The notes: generated by a model from the letters alone, not told the origin. A stretch of DNA of 64,000 nt from Ardenticatenales bacterium (GCA_020634575.1 JACKBM010000026.1:12546-76545), one strand, 5' to 3'; positions 37,647 to 46,591 are shown, counted from the stretch's first letter. Numbers and translations: made by a program.

Positions 37647-37697
37647 AACGCCGTGCTGAAGGCATACTTATGCCCTTGTCAGCACGGCGTTTTTATG
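37647..37697 (+). terminator. Hairpin with T tail, related to the 15.3 kb repeat family
   Basis: Perfect 13-base inverted repeat AACGCCGTGCTGA (37647-37659) / TCAGCACGGCGTT (37679-37691). It encloses a second small hairpin (GGCAT/ATGCC) and is followed by TTTTATG. It fits a terminator after the oxidoreductase gene. The layout (AACGCxGTGCTGA ends, inner hairpin) matches the elements at 15282-15601, so it is likely another copy of that family used as a terminator. Confidence 0.65.
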
Positions 37698-37761
37698 TCG
37701 CCGGTCCGCGGACAAGACTATCGTGGCAGGGCTGAACTCATGCTCATTTATATTTTGCCAG

Positions 37762-37790
37762 TTGACGGTCCACACCCGGCACGGCATAAT
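37762..37790 (+). promoter_or_regulatory. Sigma-70 promoter of the ABC-F gene
   Basis: TTGACG (37762-37767) and CATAAT (37785-37790) at exactly 17 bases. Transcription would start near 37797, giving an untranslated leader of about 100 bases before the ABC-F gene. Confidence 0.6.
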
Positions 37791-37814
37791 GCTTTAGCCT
37801 TTCCAAACAGGCAC

Positions 37815-37899
37815 AGGAGACCGATGATAGACTGAGTTCAACCCCAGACGTACGCCCTTAACCCGTATTGTCAGCCCTTTTTACTCCCGGAGTTGAACT
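37815..37899 (+). promoter_or_regulatory. Possible translation attenuator leader
   Basis: Within the leader lies a tiny open frame ATG-ATA-GAC-TGA (37824-37835) preceded by AGGAGA. Its stop codon overlaps AGTTCAAC (37835-37842), which is the exact complement of GTTGAACT (37892-37899), the sequence between the Shine-Dalgarno GGAG and the TTG start. A folded leader would hide the start; a ribosome at the mini-frame would free it. Such control is known for antibiotic-resistance ABC-F genes; here it is inference. Confidence 0.35.
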
Positions 37900-39549
37900 T
37901 TGCTTACCCTGCATCAGGTTTCCAAATCCTACAACCTTAATCGTGTTCTCAACCAAATTAGTTTCACTGTCAATCGCCAGGACCGCGTCGGCCTGATTGG
38001 GCCGAACGGCTGCGGCAAAACGACGTTGCTGCGGCTGATAGTCGGCGAGGAATCACCCGATGGCGGCCAGATTGTCACCAGCCCGGCTAACCTGGTGATC
38101 GGCTATCTGCCGCAGGGCTTTGAGCCTGACCCGGCAGCCAGCCTGGAGACGCTTCTGGCTCGCGCCGGCGGGGACCAGGTTGAATGGGAGCGGCAGCTGG
38201 CTGAGGTGGCGACGCAGATGGCCGTGGCGCCCGATGACCTGACACTTCAGGCCAGGTATGACCACCTGCTCCATCGTCTGAGCCAGGCTGACTCCGGCCG
38301 GGGCGCTGCCATCCTGACCGCTCTGGGGCTGGACGATTTGCCGCGAGATTTACCGGCCGGTCACCTCTCCGGCGGCCAAAAAACCCGTCTCTCCCTCGCC
38401 CTCATCCTCCTGCAGGAGCCAGACATCCTCATCCTTGATGAGCCGACCAACCACCTCGACATCGGCATGATCGAATGGCTGGAAAGCTGGCTGGCGGGCT
38501 TCCCCGGCGGCGTACTGGTTGTCTCCCATGACCGCACCTTTCTCAACCGGATCGCCACCCAGATTGTCGCCATCGACCCGGACAGCCGAACCGCTCAGGT
38601 CTATCCCGGCAACTACGCCGATTACCTGGAAAGTTACCTGCAAGCTCGGGCCAAACAGGAGGCCCAGTATCGCGAGCAGGAATATGAAATCCGCCGCTTG
38701 CGCCAGGACATCGCCCGCACCTTCGAGCAGGCCCGCTCCGTAGAACGCTCAACTACGCCCCGACAGCCCAATGTGCGCCGCCTGGCCAAGAAAGTGGCGA
38801 ACAAAGCCAAATCCCGCCAGAAAAAGCTGGACCGCTACATTGAGTCAGACGAACGTGTCGAAAAGCCCAAAGAGAGCTGGCAAATGAAGCTGGAGTTTAC
38901 CGAGATGGCTCATCTCGGCCGGGATGTGCTGCGGCTGGAGAATCTTACCGTTGGCTATGCCGCAGATGCGCCCCTGGTAAGTGACGTCTCTGTCGTCCTG
39001 CAATCCGGCCAACGAATCGCCCTCACCGGCCCCAATGGCTGCGGCAAGACAACACTGCTCCGCACCATTGCCGGCCAGATCGCCCCCCTCAGCGGCCAGA
39101 TGCAGTTTGGCCACACGGTCAAATTGGGCTACATGGCTCAGGAACAGGAATTACTGGACCCGGCGCTAAATGCCGTCAACACCATCGCTCGCTATGCGCA
39201 GGAGCCGATGACGGAAACGGATATCCGCTCATTCTTGCATTACTTCCTTTTCAAGGACGATACGCCCACCCGCCCCAATGCTGAACTGAGCTTCGGCGAG
39301 CGATCCCGCCTGGCGCTGGCCAGTCTGGTCATCCAGGGCTGTAACCTGCTTCTGCTTGATGAGCCCATCAACCACCTGGACATCCCATCCCGCAGCCGCT
39401 TTGAGCAGGCGCTGACCCAGTTTGACGGCACCATTCTGGCCGTGGTCCACGACCGCTATTTTATTGATGGCTTTGCGACCCACTTATGGGAAATTGAGGA
39501 TGGCCGGCTGCAAACGACCATACGGCATCTGGCCGCAACGTCAGCCTGA
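37900..39549 (+). CDS. ABC-F ATPase (ribosome-associated translation factor type)
   Basis: 549 residues, two ABC domains. Domain 1: Walker A GPNGCGKTT, signature LSGGQKTRL, Walker B ILILDEPTNHLD. Domain 2: GPNGCGKTT, a variant signature LSFGERSRL, and LLLLDEPINHLD. The segment between them (about 240-330) is a charged coiled linker rich in Arg/Lys/Glu that in this family reaches into the ribosome exit site. No membrane domain is present, so it is not a transporter. The start is TTG behind GGAG. The possible attenuator leader would fit a ribosome-protection or stress role. It overlaps the next, convergent gene by 9 bases. Confidence 0.9.
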   Translation: MLTLHQVSKSYNLNRVLNQISFTVNRQDRVGLIGPNGCGKTTLLRLIVGEESPDGGQIVTSPANLVIGYLPQGFEPDPAASLETLLARAGGDQVEWERQLAEVATQMAVAPDDLTLQARYDHLLHRLSQADSGRGAAILTALGLDDLPRDLPAGHLSGGQKTRLSLALILLQEPDILILDEPTNHLDIGMIEWLESWLAGFPGGVLVVSHDRTFLNRIATQIVAIDPDSRTAQVYPGNYADYLESYLQARAKQEAQYREQEYEIRRLRQDIARTFEQARSVERSTTPRQPNVRRLAKKVANKAKSRQKKLDRYIESDERVEKPKESWQMKLEFTEMAHLGRDVLRLENLTVGYAADAPLVSDVSVVLQSGQRIALTGPNGCGKTTLLRTIAGQIAPLSGQMQFGHTVKLGYMAQEQELLDPALNAVNTIARYAQEPMTETDIRSFLHYFLFKDDTPTRPNAELSFGERSRLALASLVIQGCNLLLLDEPINHLDIPSRSRFEQALTQFDGTILAVVHDRYFIDGFATHLWEIEDGRLQTTIRHLAATSA

Positions 39550-40713
39550 GGCCAGAAGTTGCCGCGCCTGCGCGATCCAGGAGGCGGGATCAGCGGCATG
39601 CCACTCCTCGATGCCGGTTACCTCGCGTAGCTGCTCCGGTGTTGCCTTAACCAGCTCAGAGAGGGAGTGAATGCCTGCTTCACGCAGCCGCTGGGCATAG
39701 GTTCGGCCGATACCCTTGATCACCTGCAGATCGACACTCCGCTTGGCTGAAGTTGGTTCAACGGGCGGGAGTGGCATAAATTCTGTCTTGGGGATGTCGT
39801 CGTCGGCCTCGTCATCAGCTGCTTCAGCCGGCTCGACCTCGAGGATGCTGACGACAGTCGGCGTCTTGTGGACGCCATTGCCGCTTTTGTTTAGTGGCGG
39901 CGTCAGATCATCTTCATCAACCGGCCGGTCCTTCGGTAGCAACTGACTCACTGAAACCGCAACCTTTGTATCATCCGCGGCAATACCGGTGGCAGAATCC
40001 AGATCCTCACTCTCCACTTGCGCTTTGAGCGACGCCAGGGATTCCGGCGAAGCGCCCCGCTCCCGCTGGACAAGCAGCTGACGCATCTTGTCCAGGACCA
40101 GCTGGTATCGCTTCTGCACATCGCGAATATAAACAGCCGCCTCGGTTACTTTCGCCTTCAGATCATCGCGCTCGGCCCGCATCTCGGTTAGCTGATGCTC
40201 GAGCCGGCGAATTTCGACAGCCTGGATGGGGAATTGGCCGGCCAGGGCCTGGGCATCCTGCAACTGCGACTCAAGATCAGCCATCTGCTCACGCAGCCGA
40301 ATCAACTCAGTCGGGTCAGCATCGTTGCCGCCCTCAGCCACCGCCACAGCCGGCGTTTGCCGGGCGAGCTGACCGGCCAGATCAGCCGAGCGCTTCTGCG
40401 CCGTGGCCAATTGCTGCCGCAACTTGTCGTTTTCAGCCTGAAGCTGTACCTGTTCTTGCCTGGCCCCAGCGCTGGGGAGCGGGTGCTCACGCAACTGTTT
40501 CAGTTCAGCTTCCAGCTGGTCCCGTTCTTTTTCGGCGCTGGCCCGACGCTGCTGTTCCTGTTCCAACTGGACCTGCGCCTGGTCAATGCGGACCAGGAAC
40601 TCTTCATCCGAAGTCCTGGTCACCGGCTGGGCCGGCGCTGAACGCCAGTAAGCAATTAACAAGAACACAAGCATGGCTGCCAGCAGCAGCCCCAGGATGG
40701 TCAAGGTTTCCAT
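39541..40713 (-). CDS. Membrane-anchored coiled-coil protein with C-terminal helix-hairpin-helix domain
   Basis: 390 residues: one N-terminal membrane helix (about 4-23), a coiled coil rich in Gln, Glu, Arg and Ala (about 35-215), an acidic linker (about 230-320) and a C-terminal domain of 60 residues (LQVIKGIGRTYAQRLREAG, then EEWHAADPASWIAQARQLL). That final domain is shared with the next gene, and its KGIGxxYAxRL core is a helix-hairpin-helix-like element seen in DNA-binding and assembly proteins. Function unknown; perhaps a membrane-tethered nucleoid or polymer-organising protein. It is convergent with and overlaps the ABC-F gene. Confidence 0.7.
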   Translation of the reverse strand: METLTILGLLLAAMLVFLLIAYWRSAPAQPVTRTSDEEFLVRIDQAQVQLEQEQQRRASAEKERDQLEAELKQLREHPLPSAGARQEQVQLQAENDKLRQQLATAQKRSADLAGQLARQTPAVAVAEGGNDADPTELIRLREQMADLESQLQDAQALAGQFPIQAVEIRRLEHQLTEMRAERDDLKAKVTEAAVYIRDVQKRYQLVLDKMRQLLVQRERGASPESLASLKAQVESEDLDSATGIAADDTKVAVSVSQLLPKDRPVDEDDLTPPLNKSGNGVHKTPTVVSILEVEPAEAADDEADDDIPKTEFMPLPPVEPTSAKRSVDLQVIKGIGRTYAQRLREAGIHSLSELVKATPEQLREVTGIEEWHAADPASWIAQARQLLASG

Positions 40714-40731
40714 AAGCGTTCGACCGTCAAC

Positions 40732-41193
40732 TTATGCGGCAGCCAGCTCTTCCGCCTGGTTAATCCAGTTAATCGGGTCAGCTGCCTGCCAGGCCTTAAG
40801 CGCCACGATTTCGGCGAGGCGCTCCGGGCTCTGCCGGGCTACGTCAGCAAAGGTGTGGATACCGGCCGCATTTAAGCGAGCCGCATACACTTTGCCAATT
40901 CCTTTGATTTGCTGCAAATCATCACTCGCACCAGCTACCGTACGAACCGGTTTGTGCTCAATCCGGTCTGCAGTCGAGGCAACAACCTCGGCGACATTGC
41001 GGACCAGGGCGGAGGCAGCATCCATCGAATTGGGCGGCGCGGCCAGATTGGTTACTGGCGGCGTCCCGATCGTCACGACACCGGGCGCCTGTAAGGGTTG
41101 TTCGTGCTGGCGGCGCCACAACAGGTAGACGAAAATGCCGAGCAATGTGGCCCCGAAGCCAAACCAGAACATCCCCAGAGTTTTATCTTTCAT
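40732..41193 (-). CDS. Small membrane-anchored helix-hairpin-helix protein
   Basis: 153 residues with a membrane helix near residues 7-25 and a C-terminal domain QQIKGIGKVYAARLNAAG, then KAWQAADPINWINQAEEL. The last 60 residues align almost position for position with the end of the neighbouring coiled-coil protein, so the two are paralogues that differ in the middle. It lies just upstream, 18 bases before the coiled-coil gene, on the same strand, so the two are likely co-transcribed and may form a hetero-complex. Confidence 0.75.
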   Translation of the reverse strand: MKDKTLGMFWFGFGATLLGIFVYLLWRRQHEQPLQAPGVVTIGTPPVTNLAAPPNSMDAASALVRNVAEVVASTADRIEHKPVRTVAGASDDLQQIKGIGKVYAARLNAAGIHTFADVARQSPERLAEIVALKAWQAADPINWINQAEELAAA

Positions 41194-41280
41194 GATAGGA
41201 CAACCCCAAATTGGTCAGCCGCATAACATAAGATCACTGCTTCATTCTAATCGGAACAGGCCAAAAGGCAAGCCTGTGGG

Positions 41281-41664
41281 CTATACCGACCCTTCGCCGG
41301 AGGCAACCAGATAGCGATTTAACGCCTCGCGGGCGGCGGGCAGATATTGCAGTGCTTCCCAATCATCCAGGAATGATTCCGGCCGGTCGGCCCCCAGCAA
41401 GCGTAAAAACGGGTCTTGCGGTGCCGGCTGGCCCCCGACCAGCGCCTCCGGCCAATAAGGCGCCAGCCGCGTCTGCCACGAACCATATTGCTGCCGCAGC
41501 CAGGGCCAGCTCTCAGCAAATGCCGTTGCCTGCTCCACAGTCACTTGCTGGCGCTTGTAAACCTGCACCACCAGCGCCTCTAGCCGGTCCCAATGGGCAA
41601 TAAACAGCTGGATATCATCATCCGGCCGCAAAAATTGGCTGAGAAAACGGGAGAAAGGATTCAT
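41281..41664 (-). CDS. Hypothetical protein, helical
   Basis: 127 residues, no recognised motif. It is rich in Trp, Arg, Leu and Pro; the N-terminal half (RFLSQFLRPDDDIQLF, VQVYKRQQVTVEQATAF) suggests two or three amphipathic helices, and the middle carries LRQQYGSWQTRLAPYWPE. It has no signal peptide or membrane helix. It is divergent from the aminotransferase gene, which begins about 100 bases away. Codon use resembles its neighbours, so it is probably real. Confidence 0.55.
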   Translation of the reverse strand: MNPFSRFLSQFLRPDDDIQLFIAHWDRLEALVVQVYKRQQVTVEQATAFAESWPWLRQQYGSWQTRLAPYWPEALVGGQPAPQDPFLRLLGADRPESFLDDWEALQYLPAAREALNRYLVASGEGSV

Positions 41665-41761
41665 GAACGGTTACCCATAATACCCAATTACCGCTAATAT
41701 TATCCCCCAAACGCCGTCCTGGAGGAAATGGGCACCCAAGATGTGCCCAAGGATCTGTCCT

Positions 41762-42934
41762 ATGAGCTACCTTGCCAACCGCGTCGCCAACTTTGGCACC
41801 ACGATCTTCACCGAAATGACCAACATGGCGGTGGCCAACAACGCCGTCAATCTGGGCCAGGGTTTCCCCGATTTTGCTGCGCCCGCTTTTATCAAAGAAG
41901 CAGCCCGGCAGGCGATCGCCGACGATATCAACCAGTACGCCCCGGCGGCTGGCCGGCCCCGCCTGCGCCAGGCCATTGCCCGCCAGATGGAACGGCAATA
42001 TGGCCTCAAGGTTGATCCGGACAACCAGATCCAGGTCATGCACGGCGCGACCGAAGCGATTTTTGCCACCATTATCAGCCTGGTTGATCCCGGCGATGAA
42101 GTGATTGTTTTTGAGCCATTCTACGACTCTTACGTCCCTTCAATTACCATGGCCGGCGGCGTCCCCCGCTACTACACCCTGCGCGCGCCTGACTGGGCCA
42201 TTGACCCAACTGAGCTTGAGGCACTGTTCAGCGCCAAGACCAAGCTGATCATCTTCAACACACCGCACAATCCGACCGGCAAAGTATTCAACCGCACGGA
42301 GCTGGAACTGATCGCCCGGCTCTGCCAGAAATACGATGTGATTGCTGTCAGCGACGAAGTGTACGAGTACATCCTCTTTGACGGACAACAGCACCAGCTG
42401 ATGGCCCAGATCCCGGGGATGGCCGACCGCAGCATCACCATCTCCAGCCTGGGCAAAACCTTCAGCACCACCGGCTGGAAAATTGGCTGGACCATCGCCT
42501 CGCCGGAGCTGACCAATGCGGTCTTTCGTAGCCACCAGTTCATCACCTTTGCCGGCGCCCACCCCTTGCAGGAAGCGGCGGCGATTGCTTTTGACATGGC
42601 GCACACTGAAGGTTATTTTGAGTTTCTGCGCGAGGATTACCAGGAGAAGCGGGATTTTCTGACCGGGGCGTTGAATGCGGCGGGGTTGCCATCGATTAAA
42701 CCGGCCGGTACCTACTTCGTCATGGTCGACATCAGCCAGCTCGGCTTTGCTAACGACATCGAATTCTGCCGCTACCTGACCAAAGAGGTCAAGGTCGCCG
42801 CCATCCCCCCCAGCGCCTTCTACCATAACCCGGCCGACGGCGCCGGCATCGCCCGCTTCACCTTCTGCAAAAAGATGGAGACCCTGGAACTGGCGGCTGA
42901 GCGACTGGCGGCGTGGGCGGCCAGGGACTCATGA
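41762..42934 (+). CDS. Class I/II PLP-dependent aminotransferase
   Basis: 390 residues, fold type I. It carries the early substrate motif NLGQGFPDF, NTPHNPTGKVF, the Asp/Tyr PLP-contact VSDEVYEYILFD, the Schiff-base Lys in SLGKTFSTTGWKIGW and the Arg near the C terminus in ARFTFCK. The GQGFPDF and TFSTTGWKIGW signatures are those of methionine or kynurenine aminotransferases (YbdL/KAT-like). It may complete the methionine salvage route or degrade aromatic amino acids. ATG 41762 behind AAGGA is preferred to GTG 41741. Its stop overlaps the LLM gene start (ATGA). Confidence 0.9.
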   Translation: MSYLANRVANFGTTIFTEMTNMAVANNAVNLGQGFPDFAAPAFIKEAARQAIADDINQYAPAAGRPRLRQAIARQMERQYGLKVDPDNQIQVMHGATEAIFATIISLVDPGDEVIVFEPFYDSYVPSITMAGGVPRYYTLRAPDWAIDPTELEALFSAKTKLIIFNTPHNPTGKVFNRTELELIARLCQKYDVIAVSDEVYEYILFDGQQHQLMAQIPGMADRSITISSLGKTFSTTGWKIGWTIASPELTNAVFRSHQFITFAGAHPLQEAAAIAFDMAHTEGYFEFLREDYQEKRDFLTGALNAAGLPSIKPAGTYFVMVDISQLGFANDIEFCRYLTKEVKVAAIPPSAFYHNPADGAGIARFTFCKKMETLELAAERLAAWAARDS

Positions 42935-43836
42935 ACCTGGGTATTCTTATTCTCCCCGAGCATTCCTGGGAGCAGGCAAAGTATTATTGGCAACGTGCCG
43001 AAGCATTGGGATTCTCTCATGCGTGGACATATGACCATCTCACCTGGCGCTCATTTCGCGATCAGGCCTGGTATGCCGCCCTGCCCACGCTAACCGCTGC
43101 GGCTCTTGCTACTAACCACATTCAGTTAGGCACCATGGTTGCTTCACCCAACTTCCGCCATCCGGTGCCCTTTACTAAAGAGTTGATTACATTAGATAAC
43201 ATTTCTGCCGGTCGCTTCATACTGGGTATCGGCGCCGGCAGCTCAGGTTGGGATGCAACCAGCATGGGTCAAAAGCCCTGGACGCTCGCTGAGCGCTCTG
43301 CCCGCTTTGCCGAGTTTGTACAGCTAACAGACCAGTTGCTGCGGCAGCCAGAAGTCACTTATCAGGGTATGTATTATCAAGCCCGAGAAGCGCGCAACTA
43401 TCCCGGTTGTGTTCAGCGGCCCCGTTTGCCGCTAGCCATTGCCGCCACCGGCCCCAGAGGCCTAGGCCTTGTCGCCCGCTTTGCAGATATCTGGATCACC
43501 AATGGTGACCGCAGCCGTTCTGACATTGTGGGGCCATCTGAAGGGGCCGCCATCGTTCGTAAACAATGGGAGAGACTGGTGACAGTTTGCGAGCGCGAAA
43601 ACCGAGATCCGGCCACAATACGGCGCCTGGTCTTAACGGGACCCAGACTTGATGGCGGCCTTAGTTCGTTAGAGACATTTCGGGATACAGTCGGCCATTA
43701 TGCCGAGATAGGTGTCACCGATTTGGTGCTTCATTGGCCCAGAGCAAGCGCCCCTTATGCGGGCAACCCCGAACGATTTGAACAGCTAATAGCTGACTGG
43801 CAGGCCAAAGATAACCCAAATGCCCAGAAGATTTAG
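42931..43836 (+). CDS. Luciferase-like monooxygenase family oxidoreductase
   Basis: 301 residues, bacterial luciferase barrel (LLM class). It carries SHAWTYDHLTWRSF, TNHIQLGTMVASPNFRHP and RFILGIGAGSSGWD, which are typical of F420- or FMN-dependent members. It removes or adds electrons to an unknown substrate. Translationally coupled to the aminotransferase by ATGA, so the two may act in one pathway. Codon choice seems slightly more A/T-rich than the aminotransferase. The region 43837-43992 after it holds a large hairpin and no gene. Confidence 0.83.
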   Translation: MNLGILILPEHSWEQAKYYWQRAEALGFSHAWTYDHLTWRSFRDQAWYAALPTLTAAALATNHIQLGTMVASPNFRHPVPFTKELITLDNISAGRFILGIGAGSSGWDATSMGQKPWTLAERSARFAEFVQLTDQLLRQPEVTYQGMYYQAREARNYPGCVQRPRLPLAIAATGPRGLGLVARFADIWITNGDRSRSDIVGPSEGAAIVRKQWERLVTVCERENRDPATIRRLVLTGPRLDGGLSSLETFRDTVGHYAEIGVTDLVLHWPRASAPYAGNPERFEQLIADWQAKDNPNAQKI

Positions 43837-43845
43837 CCACCGGTT

Positions 43846-43880
43846 GCCTCGCCCGTGATTTGTTCAGCAGCGGGCGAGGC
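43846..43880 (+). terminator. Hairpin after the LLM gene
   Basis: Ten-base stem GCCTCGCCCG (43846-43855) / CGGGCGAGGC (43871-43880) around a 15-base loop, 9 bases after the stop. It has no T run, so it is a possible but weak terminator or an mRNA-stabilising structure. Confidence 0.45.
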
Positions 43881-43992
43881 GCCTGGTACAAACGCCTGAG
43901 TGGCGGGCATGCCTCATTCCCGGGCGCCTGGCCCCTACGGTTTATAAACCTATTGAACGCGGCGCGCCGCATGGCGCTTCTCAGGAATAACT

Positions 43993-44322
43993 ATGGGCAG
44001 CCGCCATAATGAAAGCCAGCCGAAAAATACCCAAAGATCCGGTGCGCCTAAGTCAGTTCGACCAATCAGGGATCCCAAAAAACGGTTCCTATTCGTCTTC
44101 TCGTGGGGCGTAGCAATGGGCCTCATGTTACTATGGGCCCTAAACGTTGCAAACCTGCAGCGGGCTACAGATAGTCGCCATTGGCGAACTGCTCTCCTGA
44201 GCTCGATGCTTGAGGTAGCCAATCCAGCGGAGTGGTTTTGGATGCTGGTCGGCTTTGGTTTCTTGATGGCCGTTTTTACCGAGGTCTACTATCGCTATTT
44301 CAATGCGGCAATTGATGAGTAG
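43993..44322 (+). CDS. Small two-helix membrane protein of unknown function
   Basis: 109 residues: a basic polar N terminus of about 30 residues (KPSVRPIRDPKKR-type), membrane helix 1 (about 33-52), a polar loop and membrane helix 2 (about 80-98), with an aromatic stretch EVYYRYF near the end. No family recognised. It lies 42 bases upstream of the lipoprotein gene on the same strand. I find no good promoter in the gap before it. The open frame is moderately short, so it needs support from homologues. Confidence 0.5.
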   Translation: MGSRHNESQPKNTQRSGAPKSVRPIRDPKKRFLFVFSWGVAMGLMLLWALNVANLQRATDSRHWRTALLSSMLEVANPAEWFWMLVGFGFLMAVFTEVYYRYFNAAIDE

Positions 44323-44364
44323 TGCCCTCTATTCTCGAGATATTTTGTCCGGACCTCTGCTTTC

Positions 44365-46461
44365 ATGAACATCTGGAAACGGTTGATAGGGATCTTGTTA
44401 TTGATGATCAGTTGCGGTTGTGATTCGACCAGTAAACCGATCCCGGCAACATTTCCTCCCTTAACCGCAGCTACTCCCGGGTTACAGGCCAGCGAGACGA
44501 CTGCCGGACCGGCCGTGACGCCAGCGGCAACCAGGCCGGCAAGCAATGATGACGAGAGCTGGACGCCCGCCAAAGCCGACCAGCTCATCAATAACCTCCT
44601 CAACTACCCAGAAACGCTTCGCATTCCCTGGCGCGGCCTTCATGATCACAACTACTACTTCTCTTTTATGTTTGCCGGGCTGGCCCAGGCTGAGGCGATT
44701 TACCGCTTTCAGCCGGCTATTGGCTCCGAATGGCACTGGTCGCGGGCCAGAATCCTGGCCGGCGCCGCCAGCCCGCAAGCCCCAACTGCCTACGGCGACC
44801 TGATTGTTGCTGCCTTGAACAGCGGTGAAACAACGGTCGCGACGTTGCCACAATGGTTTGCCGGTCACGAAACCCTGCTAAAGCTCGACATTGAACCGCT
44901 AACCACCAACCTGTCATTGAACAATAGCCACCTCGTCAAGCTTAACCTGGCCCTCAACACGGCCTACTTCTGGTTGGTTGAAGATGAAAATGGCTATGCA
45001 GCCCATCCGCTCGACACCGATTACGCCTATGGCCTGGCTCACTATGCTAACAGCTGGCACCAAATAGCGGATTTGACTGGTGATGGCAACGCTGAGCTGA
45101 TCATCTCACAATCTCGACAATATGGCAGCGAACCAACAGTCAGAATGGTCGTCTATGATCTCACCACGGTTCCTCCCAAGCCCTTGCTCTGGGATCCAGT
45201 ATTTCCCTATCCTGGCATCTGGCCAGAGTGGGACGTCGTGATGGATGAGTTCGGACACAATCAGATTCGATTTACTGAACTACTGGACCGCTACCTATGC
45301 GGCACACAGATTTTCCGGACCTATGGCTGGAGCGGTGAACAGGTAACCCTCGTCCATTGGGAATATCCAACGAGTACCGAAATACTCGCGGATCTAGAGA
45401 TCGTAGATGGTTTTGACTATTGCACAGATTTGTTGCTGAGCCACATTCATTACAATGCGCGCCTGGGTCAACCAGACGCCATTGAGCGCCTGGCACAGTT
45501 GCTGCCTGTTTTTCCTCTCTACCCGAATGAGGCTTATCAGCAACCCTACCCACCAGATGCCCAGGACGAGCTGCAATTTGAGCTGGCCCTTTTCTACGCC
45601 AACGCTGGACAAGACGATGCAGCCCGCCGCCAGCTCACCCAGTTGGCAGAGACACCTACTTATCCGGGTACGATCTGGCAACAACAAGCCAGCCAGTTTC
45701 TAGCGGCCTACGAGCCGGCGTCTGATTTTCTGGCCGCCTGTGCCGCAACCGGACTCTGCAATGCCCACTTCGCCGAAACCAGCTTTTTCCGCTTTCTCAC
45801 CCCTGACGATTTGCCTGATATCGGCGCCAGGCTTAGAGAAATGGGGTTACCGCTAACAGCATCGGGCCAATTCGCCGGCACTACTACCATCGACCCTTTT
45901 GCCTGGGTAATGCTGGAAAAGACGTACCGATACGGCACCGGTACTGAAGTGTACATTTTCTACGCCGCAAATAATCGGGTGAATTATCAGTATGTCGGCA
46001 GTTTCGACGGCGTGGTGACCTCGGCTGAATTGCTTCACACAGGCGGCGTCACCTGGCTTCATACCTTCGTGCTGGAATCAGATAGTGAGAACATCCCGTT
46101 CTCTTATGAGCTCAAACCTGGTGATCCGCTACCCAGAATCCTGAATGAATATTATCAGGGCCGATACTCGTGGGAAAATCTACAAATATTGGAAGGGACC
46201 CTGTTTAGCAGCGCAGACCCCACCGTTGTGATTCCCGACCTGGAGCTTTATCTGGCTGACCAGGTTGACGATGTTAACGCTGCGGAGCTGGAGTTCCAGC
46301 GCTATCATAGTGTGCTGTATGCCCGTTATCTACTGGGTTTGGCCTATGAATTTTCAGGTGATCTGGAGAAAGCAACTGAACAGTTCGCGATTGTCTGGCA
46401 GGCATCGGTGCGTAGCCCACTGTCAGATATGGCTTATGTGAGGCTGAAGCACCTGCCCTAG
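44365..46461 (+). CDS. Large lipoprotein with FG-GAP-like and TPR-like segments
   Basis: 698 residues. Lipoprotein signal: MNIWKRLIGILLL, then lipobox MISC with Cys17, followed by a Thr/Pro/Ala linker (about 20-65). The sequence IADLTGDGNAELIIS (near residue 235) resembles an FG-GAP/integrin Ca-binding loop. The middle (about 360-450) and the end (YARYLLGLAYEFSGDLEKATEQF) look like TPR or helical repeats. A surface or periplasm-side structural protein is likely; function unknown. It ends just before a long palindromic terminator and the first tRNA-Ala gene. Confidence 0.65.
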   Translation: MNIWKRLIGILLLMISCGCDSTSKPIPATFPPLTAATPGLQASETTAGPAVTPAATRPASNDDESWTPAKADQLINNLLNYPETLRIPWRGLHDHNYYFSFMFAGLAQAEAIYRFQPAIGSEWHWSRARILAGAASPQAPTAYGDLIVAALNSGETTVATLPQWFAGHETLLKLDIEPLTTNLSLNNSHLVKLNLALNTAYFWLVEDENGYAAHPLDTDYAYGLAHYANSWHQIADLTGDGNAELIISQSRQYGSEPTVRMVVYDLTTVPPKPLLWDPVFPYPGIWPEWDVVMDEFGHNQIRFTELLDRYLCGTQIFRTYGWSGEQVTLVHWEYPTSTEILADLEIVDGFDYCTDLLLSHIHYNARLGQPDAIERLAQLLPVFPLYPNEAYQQPYPPDAQDELQFELALFYANAGQDDAARRQLTQLAETPTYPGTIWQQQASQFLAAYEPASDFLAACAATGLCNAHFAETSFFRFLTPDDLPDIGARLREMGLPLTASGQFAGTTTIDPFAWVMLEKTYRYGTGTEVYIFYAANNRVNYQYVGSFDGVVTSAELLHTGGVTWLHTFVLESDSENIPFSYELKPGDPLPRILNEYYQGRYSWENLQILEGTLFSSADPTVVIPDLELYLADQVDDVNAAELEFQRYHSVLYARYLLGLAYEFSGDLEKATEQFAIVWQASVRSPLSDMAYVRLKHLP

Positions 46462-46476
46462 CAACCTTTACAGGGA

Positions 46477-46516
46477 AAAAAAAGAGGGCGCACCGGCCGG
46501 TGCGCCCTCTTTTTTT
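46477..46516. terminator. Perfect 40-base palindromic bidirectional terminator
   Basis: A perfect 20-base inverted repeat with an A run on the left and a T run on the right, and a GC-rich stem (GAGGGCGCACC). Its centre is the decamer ACCGGCCGGT (46492-46501), so the over-represented palindrome forms the tip of the hairpin. It can terminate the lipoprotein gene rightward and the tRNA-Ala gene leftward; the tRNA CCA end abuts it. Confidence 0.9.
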
Positions 46517-46591
46517 GGTGGACCTAAAGGGACTCGAACCCTTGACCCCTACAATGCCATTGTAGTGCTCTCCCAACTGAGCTATAGGCCC
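46516..46591 (-). tRNA. tRNA-Ala (anticodon GGC)
   Basis: On the minus strand: acceptor GGGCCTA pairs with TAGGTCC, D arm AGCTCAGTTGGGAGAGC, anticodon arm CTACA/TGTAG with loop ATGGCAT (GGC at positions 34-36), T arm with GGGTTCGAGTCCC, and an encoded CCA. It reads Ala codons GCC and GCU. About 63 of 73 positions agree with the second tRNA-Ala at 53645, and the two face the same way on either side of the MoxR-VWA operon. Confidence 0.95.

Noticed and set aside
37653..37835. 60-codon open frame across the hairpin and promoter
   Set aside because: It starts inside a terminator-like hairpin and ends at the mini-frame; no ribosome-binding site or recognisable protein.
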